From JAJDTT01 sp965116695 (GTDB lineage Bacteria; Acidobacteriota; UBA6911; RPQK01; JAJDTT01): a DNA stretch of 64,000 nucleotides. This document shows, piece by piece, positions 1 to 7,842 of the stretch (its first letter is position 1; each line of letters starts with the position of its first letter). The notes beneath the pieces were generated by a model that saw nothing but the letters and a program-made list of their open reading frames with translations, was not told where the DNA came from and made no database searches. The stretch is from positions 3,782,001 through 3,846,000 of the forward strand of contig OZ220706.1 in the NCBI GenBank assembly GCA_965116695.1, in the 5' to 3' direction. The translations under genes and the position numbers were made by a program.

Positions 1-2
1 AA

Positions 3-98
3 GCAGGCGCGTCGGCCCTCGTCTCTCAAGCAGGCGTCGAGAGTCTCGATGTGCTCTTCAGCCGCGGGATCCCCGACGCCGCAACGTGGAGTCCGTAA
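3..98 (+). CDS. C-terminal end of a third LRR/metzincin paralog (partial)
   Basis: The open frame from the window edge to the TAA at 96-98 encodes the last residues of a protein ending SLDVLFSRGIPDAATWSP. The same ending occurs twice inside the large protein at 9147-16109, once at the end of each half (near 13,390 and at its C-terminus), with nearly identical DNA. A third copy of this exported metzincin/LRR architecture therefore lies mostly upstream of the window. The DNA just after the stop also resembles that after 16109, so the duplicated segment included 3' flanking sequence. Only the tail is visible, so its domain content is inferred from the paralog. Confidence 0.8.
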   Translation, partial: AGASALVSQAGVESLDVLFSRGIPDAATWSP

Positions 99-140
99 AG
101 GATCGGCCGGTCAGGCGACCATCGTTTCGTACTCGGTGGT

Positions 141-224
141 GATGCGAGGGAAGGTTTTCTGGCCGGAGTCCAGACCGAGACACCGACCTCGATGGTGTGA
201 GTTCTGGCCTCGTTTTTCTTCCCA
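141..224. repeat. Intergenic direct repeat, copy A (partner 16324-16406)
   Basis: About 84 bp that align with 16324-16406. Shared blocks include GATGCGAGG, GTCCAGACCGAG, CTCGATGGTGTG and CCTCGTTTTTC. Both copies lie a short way downstream of the 3' end of an LRR/metzincin paralog, and both read open on the minus strand with a similar peptide (HTIE-G-SVWT). It may be a terminal element of the duplicated gene unit, or an unrelated interspersed repeat. No function is assigned. Confidence 0.65.
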
Positions 225-238
225 AACGCCCGGAGCCG

Positions 239-1373
239 ATGCGCCCCGAAGCCCTCGCCTTGCCCTCGTTGCTCGAAGAGTTCGCCTCGATCCCGGACCA
301 TCGCCGCGCTCAGGGCCGCAAGTTCCAGTTGTCGACCCTGCTGGCGATCTGGGGGTTGACGCGTTTGTCCGGGTACCGGGGCGTGGACGCCACTTGGCGT
401 TATGCGCGCTCTCTGACTCAGGAGGAGTTGCGCCTGCTCGGCGCTTGGCGCCACCAAGGGACCGGTCGCTACCATCCCCCTTCGCGAGCGACCCTGCACC
501 GGGCCCTGACCGACACCGACCCGGAAGCCTTTCAGGCGGCCGTGAACCGTTGGGTGGCGCGGCGGCAGCCGTCGAAAACCGCGCTGTCGACGGACGGCAA
601 ACGTCTGCGCGGCGCCAACCGCCATGGGGAGGCGCACTACGAGACCGTCTCCCTGGTCAGCCACGCCGACGCCATGCCCATCGCCAGCCGGGTCTATACC
701 GAGGAGGGAGGCGAGGTCGCGGCGGTCCTCGCCCTGCTGGAGGATGTCGATGTCCGGGGTTCGGTGATCACCCTGGATGCCCTGCACACCACCCGCAACA
801 CGGCTCTCGCCATCCGCCGCCGCCATGGGGCACACTACCTGTTCACGGTCAAGGGCAACGCGCCCGAGACCTTCCAGACCCTGGAGACCATCGACTGGGA
901 TCGGGACGCCACGGCGCGCTTCTCGGAACACGACGAGAAGGCTCATGGCCGCATCGATCGGCGTCAGATCCAGGTCCTGAAACCCCTTCGGGGTCTGATC
1001 AACTATCCTCAAGTCGGGCAAATCTTCCGCGTGATCCGCAACCGAACCCAGGTCAAGACCGACGAAGAATCCCTCGAGGTCGCCTACGGCATGACCTCGT
1101 TGGATCCGGAGCAAGCGGACGCCGAGCGGCTGTTGGCGCTCAACCGCGGTCATTGGGTCGTCGAGAACCGCAACCACCGTCCCCGGGACACCACCTTCGG
1201 GGAAGACGCCCGTCTGATGTACACCGGCCACGGACCGTGCAACAACGCCATCCTCAACCAGACGGCGCTGGCGATCATCTTCCATCATGGCTTCACCCAG
1301 GTCCAAGCCGCCGTTGTTGCACTTTGCCATGGACCGGAACCAAGCACTTCGCGCTCTCACCGAGTCGGGCTGA
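239..1373 (+). CDS. ISAs1-family DDE transposase, frameshifted near its C-terminus
   Basis: The product resembles ISAs1-family transposases (DDE_Tnp_1-associated N-terminal domain followed by the DDE core). Visible catalytic triad: D119 (in TDGKRLRG), D180 (in ITLDALHTT) and E309 (in WVVENRNHRPRDTTFGED). The ATG at 239 fits the usual start MRPEAL-LPSLLEEF-SIPDHR; an in-frame ATG at 197 would add 14 residues. Around 1313-1322 one extra base (GTTGTTGCAC) shifts the frame. Removing it restores the expected ending HFAMDRNQALRALTESG with stop 1371-1373, whereas the shifted frame runs on by chance to 1804. The copy is therefore probably inactive or altered in its last 17 residues. I could not find convincing terminal inverted repeats. 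It sits between the end of one large exported gene and the stump of a kinase/regulator. Confidence 0.85.
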
Positions 1374-1610
1374 CCCAACCGTCGGCGCCGTCTCCTGTCC
1401 CCACTCCACGTACCGGCCCTCAATCCGGGGATCCTCAGATTTGGTTTCGGTCGTTTCGGTCCCATTGGGGCCTCAAACCAGTCCCTTCTGGCCGGACTGA
1501 CCTCCATGTCCATGGCCCACCATCCCTGATTTCCCGTCTTCTGGTACCAAGTACCCCGAAGAACCTGTCTCCCCTCTCCTCACGTCGTGGAAAGCACTCC
1601 ACAATTGAAC

Positions 1611-1877
1611 AGAGTGAGATCGCCCTCCCATCCGGTGCAGCTGACGGCCACCGAATACGAACTGCTCCGGGTGCTCTCGGTCAATGCGGGCCGGGTCATG
1701 AAGTACGATGCCCTGCTGCGCCAAGTGTGGGGACGCCGGGAATTCGGCGACGTGCGGCCGGTGCACACCTTCGTCAAGATGATCCGCCGCAAGCTGGGCG
1801 ATGACGTGGCCAACCCGGCCTACATCTTTACCGTGCGCCAGGTCGGCTACCGAATGCCCAAGCCAAGAGACCCTTGA
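1611..1877 (+). pseudogene. Orphan winged-helix domain of a hybrid kinase/response regulator (5' truncated)
   Basis: This encodes an OmpR/PhoB-type winged-helix DNA-binding domain (LTATEYELLRVLSVNAGRV, LLRQVWGRR, RRKLGDD, RQVGYRMPKP) with nothing of the kinase or receiver domains upstream. The sequence is close to the C-termini of the hybrid proteins at 33756-36088 and 47253-49505, beginning at their RVTVAG segment. The break coincides with the end of the transposase region, so insertion or deletion by the IS is a likely cause. No credible start codon with a ribosome-binding site precedes it. It could in principle be expressed as a free DNA-binding domain, but decay is more likely. Confidence 0.75.
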
Positions 1878-2033
1878 GGTTCCCCGATCTACGGTGGAAC
1901 TGAACAGGATCCGATAGAGTCCGTTTTTCGGACTCCTGTTCCCTTCTCGAAAGCATCCGGTCTTTTTCTGTCGGCTCGGGACGGATCTGCCGGCGGCGCC
2001 GATCGTGTCCCCCGGCTCAGGGCCGTCCCCGGA

Positions 2034-2183
2034 TTAGCGGCTTTCCTTCAGCGCCTTGCGGATCGCCTCGATCACGAACTCGCGCGCCGAGATCCCCCGG
2101 TCCAGGCAGAGTTTCCGCATCTCGATCCAGAGTGGAATCGGAACGCGGCGAATGTGAACGTCCTTGGTGTTTCCATGACCCAT
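2034..2183 (-). CDS. 49-residue helix protein, ribbon-helix-helix-like
   Basis: A short minus-strand gene, MGHGNTKDVHIRRVP to KALKESR, with its stop at 2034-2036. It is a clear paralog of the plus-strand gene at 2499-2648: both carry the core (K/T)CLDRGISAREFVIEAIRKA and have exactly 49 residues. A short basic beta-like start (VHIRRVP) followed by two helices separated by a turn (DRGIS) is the layout of ribbon-helix-helix (Arc/CopG/MetJ-type) proteins, and I infer DNA binding on that basis. The two genes diverge around a 315-bp spacer, which suggests they control it. Conservation in two copies is strong evidence that both are real despite their size. Confidence 0.7.
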   Translation of the reverse strand: MGHGNTKDVHIRRVPIPLWIEMRKLCLDRGISAREFVIEAIRKALKESR

Positions 2184-2498
2184 TTACACCATGATATCAA
2201 AGCTCCGGAGCCCCCCTCAATTGCGGAAGGCCCTCCGGTTTCAGTTGCGGAAAGCTCCACTCTGGCACCGGACTCCAGCCGGTTTTCTCCTCTCCGTGCT
2301 GAAGCGCTCTTCAGTTTCGCGGTGCCCGGCGTCGACTCGAAAAACGATCCGGCATCGAGACGATTTCGGTGTCGCAGAAAGAAAAAAGGCGCATCACGGC
2401 ATGATTTCATCACCTTTTCGCGCCATCCGCCCAAGATTTCAGGGACTCTTCAGATAGGCTCTTGAACTCGCATCCGACCCTGTGGCACCTTGGGTCGC
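2184..2498. promoter_or_regulatory. Divergent intergenic region between two ribbon-helix-helix-like genes
   Basis: The 315 bp separate the divergent 49-residue genes and must hold both promoters. It is less GC-rich than its surroundings and contains an A-rich run (GAAAGAAAAAAGG near 2380). The small open frames across it (2154-2465 and 2191-2457) have no family resemblance and are rejected. Autoregulation by the flanking proteins is inference; no operator palindrome was established. Confidence 0.4.
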
Positions 2499-2648
2499 AT
2501 GAGTTACACAGACACCACAACCATGCATCTTCGCCGGATCCCGGCCGATCTCTGGCTGCAAGTGCGCAAGACCTGCCTGGACCGGGGGATCTCGGCCCGC
2601 GAGTTCGTGATCGAGGCCATTCGCAAGGCCGTCCGGGAGCACCGATGA
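2499..2648 (+). CDS. 49-residue helix protein, ribbon-helix-helix-like (first gene of phage-like module)
   Basis: MSYTDTTTMHLRRIP to AVREHR, 49 residues, paralogous to the minus-strand gene at 2034-2183. A beta-strand-like MHLRRIP segment precedes two predicted helices separated by CLDRGIS, as in ribbon-helix-helix regulators. Its TGA stop (2646-2648) overlaps the ATG of the lysozyme gene at 2645 (ATGA), so the two are translationally coupled and this gene heads the operon. A role as transcriptional regulator of the module is inferred. It could instead be a small antitoxin-like protein. Confidence 0.7.
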   Translation: MSYTDTTTMHLRRIPADLWLQVRKTCLDRGISAREFVIEAIRKAVREHR

Positions 2649-3343
2649 ACTGGCTGAAGGAAGTGGCGAAGGTCGGTCTGGAAGTGGGTGTCGGCGTGGC
2701 CACCGGTGGAGCCGCGGCGGTGCCGAAGATCGTCGACGAAGCGGTCTCTCATCTGGGGCGCAAGGAGGACCCGTCGCGGGGCGCCGCGTTTGCGGCGGCC
2801 GGCATCCGGGAGGTTCTGGCGCACACGGTTCCGGATGAGGCGCTGGCCTGGATCGACCGGTTCTGCGTCCGCTGGGCGCAGCTCGTGGGGAGCGCAAAGG
2901 CGATGAAGGACGAGAATCTGGAGATCCTGAAGGGATACGAGGGTTTTTCCGGGACGCCGTACCGGGACACGGCCGGGCACTGGTCGATCGGATACGGACA
3001 CAACTTGGACGTCTCGCCGCTGTCAGGGGATCGGGATTACAACGCCCAGCCGCTGACCGAAGCCGAGGCGGAAGCGATTCTGTCGCAAGACGTGAAGGCC
3101 GCGGAGCGGTCCCTGCAGCGGATGGTTCCGGAGGTGATGGGATCGATTCCCCAGGACAAGCGCGACGTTCTGATCCGGATGTCGTTTCAGATGGGAGCGG
3201 CGGGAGTGGCGAAGTTCCGGAAGATGCTCTCGGCGCTGGAAGCGGGCAACTACCCGCAGGCTGCCGAGGAGATGCTCGACAGCCGGTGGGCCAGACAGGT
3301 GCCGCGCCGCGCCGGTGAGGAAGCGGAGCGGATGCGGGCATGA
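2645..3343 (+). CDS. T4-type lysozyme (GH24 muramidase) with N-terminal extension
   Basis: This gene encodes a 232-residue phage-type muramidase that would cleave the MurNAc-GlcNAc bond of peptidoglycan. The first ~90 residues form an extension that starts hydrophobic and Gly/Ala/Val-rich (VGLEVGVGVATGGAAAV) and could be membrane-active or a SAR-like signal. The GH24 domain follows: E99, D108 and S114 match the Glu11-Asp20-Thr26 triad of T4 lysozyme in spacing (E-8-D-5-S, with Ser for Thr), then IGYGH and the C-terminal FQMG-AGVAKF...WA-QVP-RA pattern. The start at 2645 is chosen because it overlaps the previous stop; a longer open frame begins at 2462 but would run through the small gene. 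Its stop overlaps the next gene's ATG (3340). Confidence 0.9.
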   Translation: MNWLKEVAKVGLEVGVGVATGGAAAVPKIVDEAVSHLGRKEDPSRGAAFAAAGIREVLAHTVPDEALAWIDRFCVRWAQLVGSAKAMKDENLEILKGYEGFSGTPYRDTAGHWSIGYGHNLDVSPLSGDRDYNAQPLTEAEAEAILSQDVKAAERSLQRMVPEVMGSIPQDKRDVLIRMSFQMGAAGVAKFRKMLSALEAGNYPQAAEEMLDSRWARQVPRRAGEEAERMRA

Positions 3344-3501
3344 GGTCCCAGGCCCCAAGGGCGGACATCATCCTGGCGGGGGCGACGCTGGCCGGGTTCC
3401 TGGGCCTGGTCGCCGCGTTCATCTTCCATCCGGTGGAGATGGACGACAAGGAGTCGGCGATCGTGGCCAGTCCGGAGTCCGGGCGGGCCGGCCAGGGCTG
3501 A
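3340..3501 (+). CDS. Small single-span membrane protein (holin- or spanin-like position)
   Basis: 53 residues, beginning MRSQAPRAD, followed by one hydrophobic stretch (IILAGATLAGFLGLVAAFIF) and a charged tail. It overlaps the lysozyme stop by ATGA. A short one-span membrane protein beside a muramidase is the usual place for a holin or other lysis helper, but this sequence has no diagnostic holin motif, so the role is inferred from position only. It was too short to stand out as a conventional gene call. Confidence 0.6.
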   Translation: MRSQAPRADIILAGATLAGFLGLVAAFIFHPVEMDDKESAIVASPESGRAGQG

Positions 3502-3516
3502 CAAGGAGAACCACTG

Positions 3517-4308
3517 GTGTCGATCAATCCATTCAAGAAGCTCGAGGAGCAGATCAAGCGGGCCCTGAATCATCTCGGCGATGACATCAAGAGGGGGATC
3601 AACAGTCTGGGAGACCAGATCAAGAAGCAGCTCTCGCAGACCGGGGACAATATCCGCCGCGGCCTGGAGTCGACCGGGAAACAGCTCAAGGGGGAGATCG
3701 AGGGGGTCGCCCACAAGGCCAAGGGCGAGTTGGAACACGTGGGCGAGGAGGCCAAGGGGGAGTTGCAGCATCTGGCCAACGAGGCCAAGGGGGAAATCGA
3801 GGACGTCGCCAAGAAAGCCAAGGGCGAGTTGGAGGAGGTGGCGGAGGACGCCAAGGATCTGGTCGAGGCGGCCCTGCAGGAGTTGGCCAAGGCGGTGACC
3901 AAGGAGGGGCTCAAGAAACTCCGGGGAGCCGTGAAGACGGCCGCCGGGAAGATGGAGGACCTGGCCCGGGACAAGCCCCGGTTCGTCGAGTCCATCGACG
4001 CCTGCGGCTTCGAACTCAGCCTGGGTCCCTTGACGCTGGAATACGACGGCTTCTACAGCCGGTCGGAGGAGCTGCTCGATGCGCTGGACCGGTTCGTCGG
4101 CCAGCCGCCGGCCTTTCGGCGCAAACCCATCCTGGAGCTGGTCGAGGCGCTGGGACCGACGACGCTGGATTTCGGCGCCTCCATCGAGTTCGCCCTGGTC
4201 ATTGGCTCGAACGAACTGGGAGTGGGCGGCAAGCTCAAGTCCGTTCCGCTCGCCCTGGGCACGGAGATCGCCGATCTCGTGTTAAAGGAGCTCGGCGTGC
4301 CCGAGTAG
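3517..4308 (+). CDS. Apolipoprotein-like amphipathic helical protein
   Basis: 263 residues with a GTG start at 3517 preceded by AAGGAGA. Residues ~1-150 are almost entirely charged amphipathic helix with an 11-residue period (AKGELEHVGEE, AKGELQHLANE, AKGEIEDVAKK, AKGELEEVAED), like apolipoprotein, LEA or phasin helices that lie on lipid or other hydrophobic surfaces. Residues ~155-263 look like a separate mixed domain (FELSLGPLTLEYDGFYSR and a Gly/Leu-rich end). No signal peptide or membrane span. I do not recognise the family. It sits in the same run as the lysozyme and small membrane protein, so membrane or surface association is a reasonable guess. Confidence 0.6.
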   Translation: MSINPFKKLEEQIKRALNHLGDDIKRGINSLGDQIKKQLSQTGDNIRRGLESTGKQLKGEIEGVAHKAKGELEHVGEEAKGELQHLANEAKGEIEDVAKKAKGELEEVAEDAKDLVEAALQELAKAVTKEGLKKLRGAVKTAAGKMEDLARDKPRFVESIDACGFELSLGPLTLEYDGFYSRSEELLDALDRFVGQPPAFRRKPILELVEALGPTTLDFGASIEFALVIGSNELGVGGKLKSVPLALGTEIADLVLKELGVPE

Positions 4309-4386
4309 GCCCTCACACGGCCATCGACAGGATCGGGGAGGTCTCAGAGACCGACCCGATCCGCAACCTGGAAAAGGAGAAAACAA

Positions 4387-5232
4387 ATGCAGAAATCAGT
4401 CAGTGGAAAAGCAGACGGCGCCACGCAGGTCTACCTGCTGGACGTGCCGGCGGGATCGACGATTACGGATGTTTGCATTGCCGTGACCAACAACGACGAT
4501 TTGGTCACGAGCATCGAGTTCTACCTGGTTCGTTCGGTCACCGATGACGGGACCACCACCGAGCAGGAGACGAAGCTCGAAACGGTGTCTCTGAATGAAG
4601 ACGACGTCAAGAACGTGCCCCTGGAGGGTGCGGTGTTCCAGTCCGGCGACAAGCTCCGGATGGATCTCGATTCAACGACCCTGGCCGACATCGATGTCGA
4701 TTACCTGGTCAGCTACACGGCGACCGTCGAAGCCCAACAGCCGTTCCCCATGCTGGAGTTGCTGGTGCGCAAAATCCTGGAGGGTCTGAGCGGCAAGCAG
4801 GTCTGCTTTCTGGACACTCCGCTTCCGTTGGGACCGACGAACGTCCCCGTCACCCCGTCCGGTGGAGCCGTCAACGCCAACGCCAAGACCCTGACCGCGG
4901 CGGTGAACGTGACGGACCCGGCCGCCTGGACCGACGTCTTGTCCGTCCCCATCACTCCGAGCGCCGCCGACAAGGACATCCGGATCTGGGTGACCCTGTT
5001 GTGGGAAGGCTGGATCAAGTACCGGATCGTTCGGGGCACGTCGGCCATCACGGCGGAACTGTCGGTGGGCGACCGGGAGTCCGACACGGGTGTCGAGCCT
5101 GTGGTCTTCCCGTTTTCCAACTCCCCGGCTACGGACACGGAGCAGACCTACAAGCTCCAGGCCAAGCTGGTGACCGGCACGTCGGAGGTTTCCATCGGCA
5201 CGACCCTGTACGTCGAGGAGATCCCTGGCTAA
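4387..5232 (+). CDS. Hypothetical beta-rich protein of the phage-like module
   Basis: 281 residues, preceded by a strong AAAAGGAGAAAACAA ribosome-binding site. The sequence is rich in Thr/Val/Asp and predicted strands (VYLLDVPAGSTITDVCIAVTN, VPLEGAVFQSGDKL, VPVTPSGGAVNANAKT). It has two similar-looking beta halves separated near residue 125-140 (MLELLVRKILEGLSGKQ). No signal peptide is apparent. It resembles phage structural or head/tail-decoration proteins only in composition; I do not recognise the family. A perfect hairpin follows it. Confidence 0.55.
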   Translation: MQKSVSGKADGATQVYLLDVPAGSTITDVCIAVTNNDDLVTSIEFYLVRSVTDDGTTTEQETKLETVSLNEDDVKNVPLEGAVFQSGDKLRMDLDSTTLADIDVDYLVSYTATVEAQQPFPMLELLVRKILEGLSGKQVCFLDTPLPLGPTNVPVTPSGGAVNANAKTLTAAVNVTDPAAWTDVLSVPITPSAADKDIRIWVTLLWEGWIKYRIVRGTSAITAELSVGDRESDTGVEPVVFPFSNSPATDTEQTYKLQAKLVTGTSEVSIGTTLYVEEIPG

Positions 5233-5251
5233 GGGGCCTGGTGTGTGACCT

Positions 5252-5281
5252 CCCCTGCCGGCCTCCAATGGCCGGCAGGGG
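5252..5281 (+). terminator. Perfect 12-bp stem hairpin after the beta-rich gene
   Basis: CCCCTGCCGGCC, loop TCCAAT, then GGCCGGCAGGGG: a perfect 12-bp GC stem starting 20 bases after the stop at 5232. There is no T-run, so it may be a Rho-independent-like attenuator or a processing site rather than a full terminator. It lies 41 bases before the next ATG, so it could reduce expression of the FN3/Thr-rich gene and the glycosyltransferases. Confidence 0.55.
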
Positions 5282-5322
5282 GCGTTGCCGGCCCCCTGTT
5301 CTGCCACATGGGGAGCAACTAG

Positions 5323-6864
5323 ATGGATGAACAGATCATTAGGGCGCGGGCTTCCTCGTGGCCGGTTCCGGCCCGAATCGTGTGCGTTCACGTCTCCCAG
5401 CCGCTCGAACTGTCCCGGGACGGCTACCATGACGTTCTTCGGATCGGTCTCAAGCCGTCCCATGCCGGCCAGAAGTTCAAGATCTGGGCCACGCTGGCCG
5501 TTCGGGCCCGAGGGAGTTCCGACGCCAGCCGTTACAGTTCCCGGATCGTCCGAACGATGGGCGGCAACACGCTGCACTACGCACAGATCACGAACCGCCG
5601 AGTCTCGGAAGATGGGGGACGGGATGCGCATACTCCCAACTACTATCTGGTCTGCGACGCTCCGGAGACGATCGGAGAGGTCAAATATGCCCTGAGCGTC
5701 CTGGAGGCTCCGAACGTCGGGGACACGAATCCTCTACTGGCCCATGCCGTGGCCGAGCGAGGGATGACCCTGTATGTGGAGTCCGTCGATGGACGTGAGT
5801 TCGAGGTCCTGGAGAGGTTCGTCGCAGAGACTCTGCAACCGCCGATCGGTGAGGTTGAGAATCTCAGTTTCTCGTACCAATCGTCCGACAGTCGCCTCCA
5901 CGCCACCTGGACGGTCGCTGAGGATGTGGACTACTACATGTGGCGGCATGATCAGGGCACAGGGACTTGGACGGATTGGGAGCGGGTTGACGGGAACTCC
6001 GTGAACATTTCCAGTCCGACCCAGGGGAGCACCTACAATATCGAGGTGCGCGGCCACCGGTCCGAGGACGACTTCGGGCCGGCCGCCACGGAAGATGTGG
6101 ATGTGCCGCCCGGGAGCCGCACGACGAGTTGGACCACCTCTTATTTGACGCGGTACACGACCACCTGGCAGGAGCCGGATAGAACTACCTGCCGGGAGAC
6201 CTGGCACGTGACCTGCACGGATACGAGGCCGCCCACAACGACCTGCTGGGAGCCCTGGACCGTGACCTGCACGGATACAACACCGAACACAATAACCTGC
6301 TCGGATCCCTGGACCGTGACCTGCACGGATACAACGTCGGAAACAACGACCTGCTGGACGACGTGTGAACAGTTATCGACGGTGATCTGTACGGTAACCA
6401 GCACGGTGACGAGTTGGCAAACGCCGGCCGGGCGCGACACCACTCGTCAGACCAGTCGCATCACGGAACCCTTGCCGCCTGAACCGGAACACGAGACCAC
6501 CTACGACACCACCTACTTCACCGCGTTGCCCGGGGGCCGCCAGACCAGCCGCACTACGACATGGACGACCTGCTGGACGACGAGATGGGAGTCTTGTTTC
6601 ACAACGTGTATGAAGACCACAATCCCAACGGAGATCTGCCGGACGATCCAATACCAGACCTGCTGGGCGACCCCCATGCCTCCAATACAGACCTGCTGGA
6701 CGACCCGCTACCCGACGACCTGCCGGACGACCCCCGGCTCTGCAACGGAGATCTGCTGGACGACCCGCTACCCGACCTGCTGGACGGTCCCCGGGAGGAC
6801 ACGGAGCCGCCAGACCAGCCGCACCACGGAGCGCGTGACGAGCCGAAACACGCCGGTGACGTGA
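5323..6864 (+). CDS. FN3-containing protein with a Thr/Cys/Trp-rich repeat tail
   Basis: 513 residues. Residues ~1-180 are an unrecognised domain. Residues ~185-265 resemble a fibronectin type III domain (VENLSFSYQSSDSRLHATWTV ... GSTYNIEVRGH). From ~266 to the end (about 248 residues) the composition is extraordinary: by my count 84 Thr and 18 Cys with many Trp, in short repeats such as CTDTTPNTITCSDPWTVT, TCWTTRYPT and RQTSRTT. Thr-rich runs of the TTSW/SRTT style are known from some phage tail or fibre proteins, but the regular Cys and Trp here are unusual. The tail could be a disulfide-bonded, possibly O-glycosylated stalk; the next two genes look like glycosyltransferases. It ends 7 bases before the next start, so it is co-transcribed. 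Confidence 0.65.
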   Translation: MDEQIIRARASSWPVPARIVCVHVSQPLELSRDGYHDVLRIGLKPSHAGQKFKIWATLAVRARGSSDASRYSSRIVRTMGGNTLHYAQITNRRVSEDGGRDAHTPNYYLVCDAPETIGEVKYALSVLEAPNVGDTNPLLAHAVAERGMTLYVESVDGREFEVLERFVAETLQPPIGEVENLSFSYQSSDSRLHATWTVAEDVDYYMWRHDQGTGTWTDWERVDGNSVNISSPTQGSTYNIEVRGHRSEDDFGPAATEDVDVPPGSRTTSWTTSYLTRYTTTWQEPDRTTCRETWHVTCTDTRPPTTTCWEPWTVTCTDTTPNTITCSDPWTVTCTDTTSETTTCWTTCEQLSTVICTVTSTVTSWQTPAGRDTTRQTSRITEPLPPEPEHETTYDTTYFTALPGGRQTSRTTTWTTCWTTRWESCFTTCMKTTIPTEICRTIQYQTCWATPMPPIQTCWTTRYPTTCRTTPGSATEICWTTRYPTCWTVPGRTRSRQTSRTTERVTSRNTPVT

Positions 6865-6871
6865 GGACAAA

Positions 6872-7780
6872 ATGAGGCACGTGGATCCCGAAGCCAAGAT
6901 GTCGGCCCGGCAGGTGCGCCGGCAGGAAAAGCTGCCGCAGGACGGCAGGAAAGCCTCCAACCGGCTGGAGCGCCTGGAGAGAGTCCTTCGGGAAAAGATG
7001 CGCCCGGACGTTCCGACGTTCGACGTGAACAGTGTGCAACGGGCGGATTTTAACGAATGGACCTACACCGAGGGTCTGGGGTTCCTCCTCGTGTCCACGC
7101 AGTCCGTCGAGATCAATGCTCGGCTGATCGAAGCGGCGGCGGCGTGGTCGGGGAGCCCCGAAGTGGACTACGCTGGGCAGATGGCGAGTTCCCTGTCCGA
7201 CAAATGGCGGCTGGAGGAAGGGAACGGGTTGAGTGCGGGGAGCAAGGTGTTCTTTCCCCCGGGAGGGAATTTCGGCTGGATCGTGAACACGGACAACGTG
7301 CTGCGCGCCTTCGGGTTGGACCCAGCGTGGCTGTTGAAGCCCCACCCGGTCACTTCGGATGACGACGTGCGCGAAGCCAAGCGGGCGTTTGGGGTCCAGC
7401 GGATCCTGCACCGGGACAGCAGCGGCATGCGGGCGCTCCGCTCGGCCGAGGTCGTCGGGTTCACCACGACGAGCGAGATGGGACTGGTCGCGATGGCGGC
7501 CGGAAAGCCCGCGGTGGACTTCACCAGGTTCGAGTTCGAGCACCGGGGACGGTATCATCCCTTCTACCACGCCATCCGTCAGTCCCCCGAGGATCCGCCT
7601 GCGGTGCTCAACCGGATCCTAAACTGTCCCTGGTCCGGGGCGGTTCACTTGGACACGGACAACGAAGAAGCGGGGAAGCGGTTCCAGCTCTACAAGGAGA
7701 AATCCCTGGAATTGCGAGCCTCGTTTCGGCCTCTCATTCCCCTGGCGCAAGGCCCGATCCCATCCCCGAAACGGCCCTAG
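6872..7780 (+). CDS. GT-B-like (capsule-synthesis-type) glycosyltransferase paralog 1
   Basis: 302 residues. The central part has the pattern of capsule-polysaccharide/GT-B nucleotide-sugar transferases: LLKPHP near residue 155, then ILHRDSSGMRALRSAEVVG and TTTSEMGLVAMAAGKPAV, where the S/T-E-x-G and GKP segments correspond to the donor-binding C-terminal lobe. The N-terminal ~60 residues are basic and helical; no signal peptide or membrane span. It is about 90% alike in sequence to the next gene. It starts 7 bases after the Thr/Cys-rich gene. The enzyme family is assigned from the motifs alone; the substrate is unknown. Confidence 0.6.
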   Translation: MRHVDPEAKMSARQVRRQEKLPQDGRKASNRLERLERVLREKMRPDVPTFDVNSVQRADFNEWTYTEGLGFLLVSTQSVEINARLIEAAAAWSGSPEVDYAGQMASSLSDKWRLEEGNGLSAGSKVFFPPGGNFGWIVNTDNVLRAFGLDPAWLLKPHPVTSDDDVREAKRAFGVQRILHRDSSGMRALRSAEVVGFTTTSEMGLVAMAAGKPAVDFTRFEFEHRGRYHPFYHAIRQSPEDPPAVLNRILNCPWSGAVHLDTDNEEAGKRFQLYKEKSLELRASFRPLIPLAQGPIPSPKRP

Positions 7781-7842
7781 CGACCCGTCGGCCGCGACGA
7801 GTTATGAGACGAACCGAAACACGAGTCTGACGTGAGGACGAA

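Noticed and set aside
26..1513. 495-residue minus-strand open frame
   Set aside because: It lies antisense to the transposase, which has a complete DDE triad. GC-rich coding DNA commonly leaves antisense frames open. Only its short repeat-derived segment is of interest.
2462..2644. Extended start for the lysozyme
   Set aside because: It overlaps the conserved 49-residue gene in another frame; the ATGA overlap at 2645 is the better start.
6561..6875. 104-residue acidic frame (DDLLDDE repeats)
   Set aside because: An alternative frame of the Thr/Cys-rich repeat; it lacks a ribosome-binding site and mirrors the repeat periodicity.
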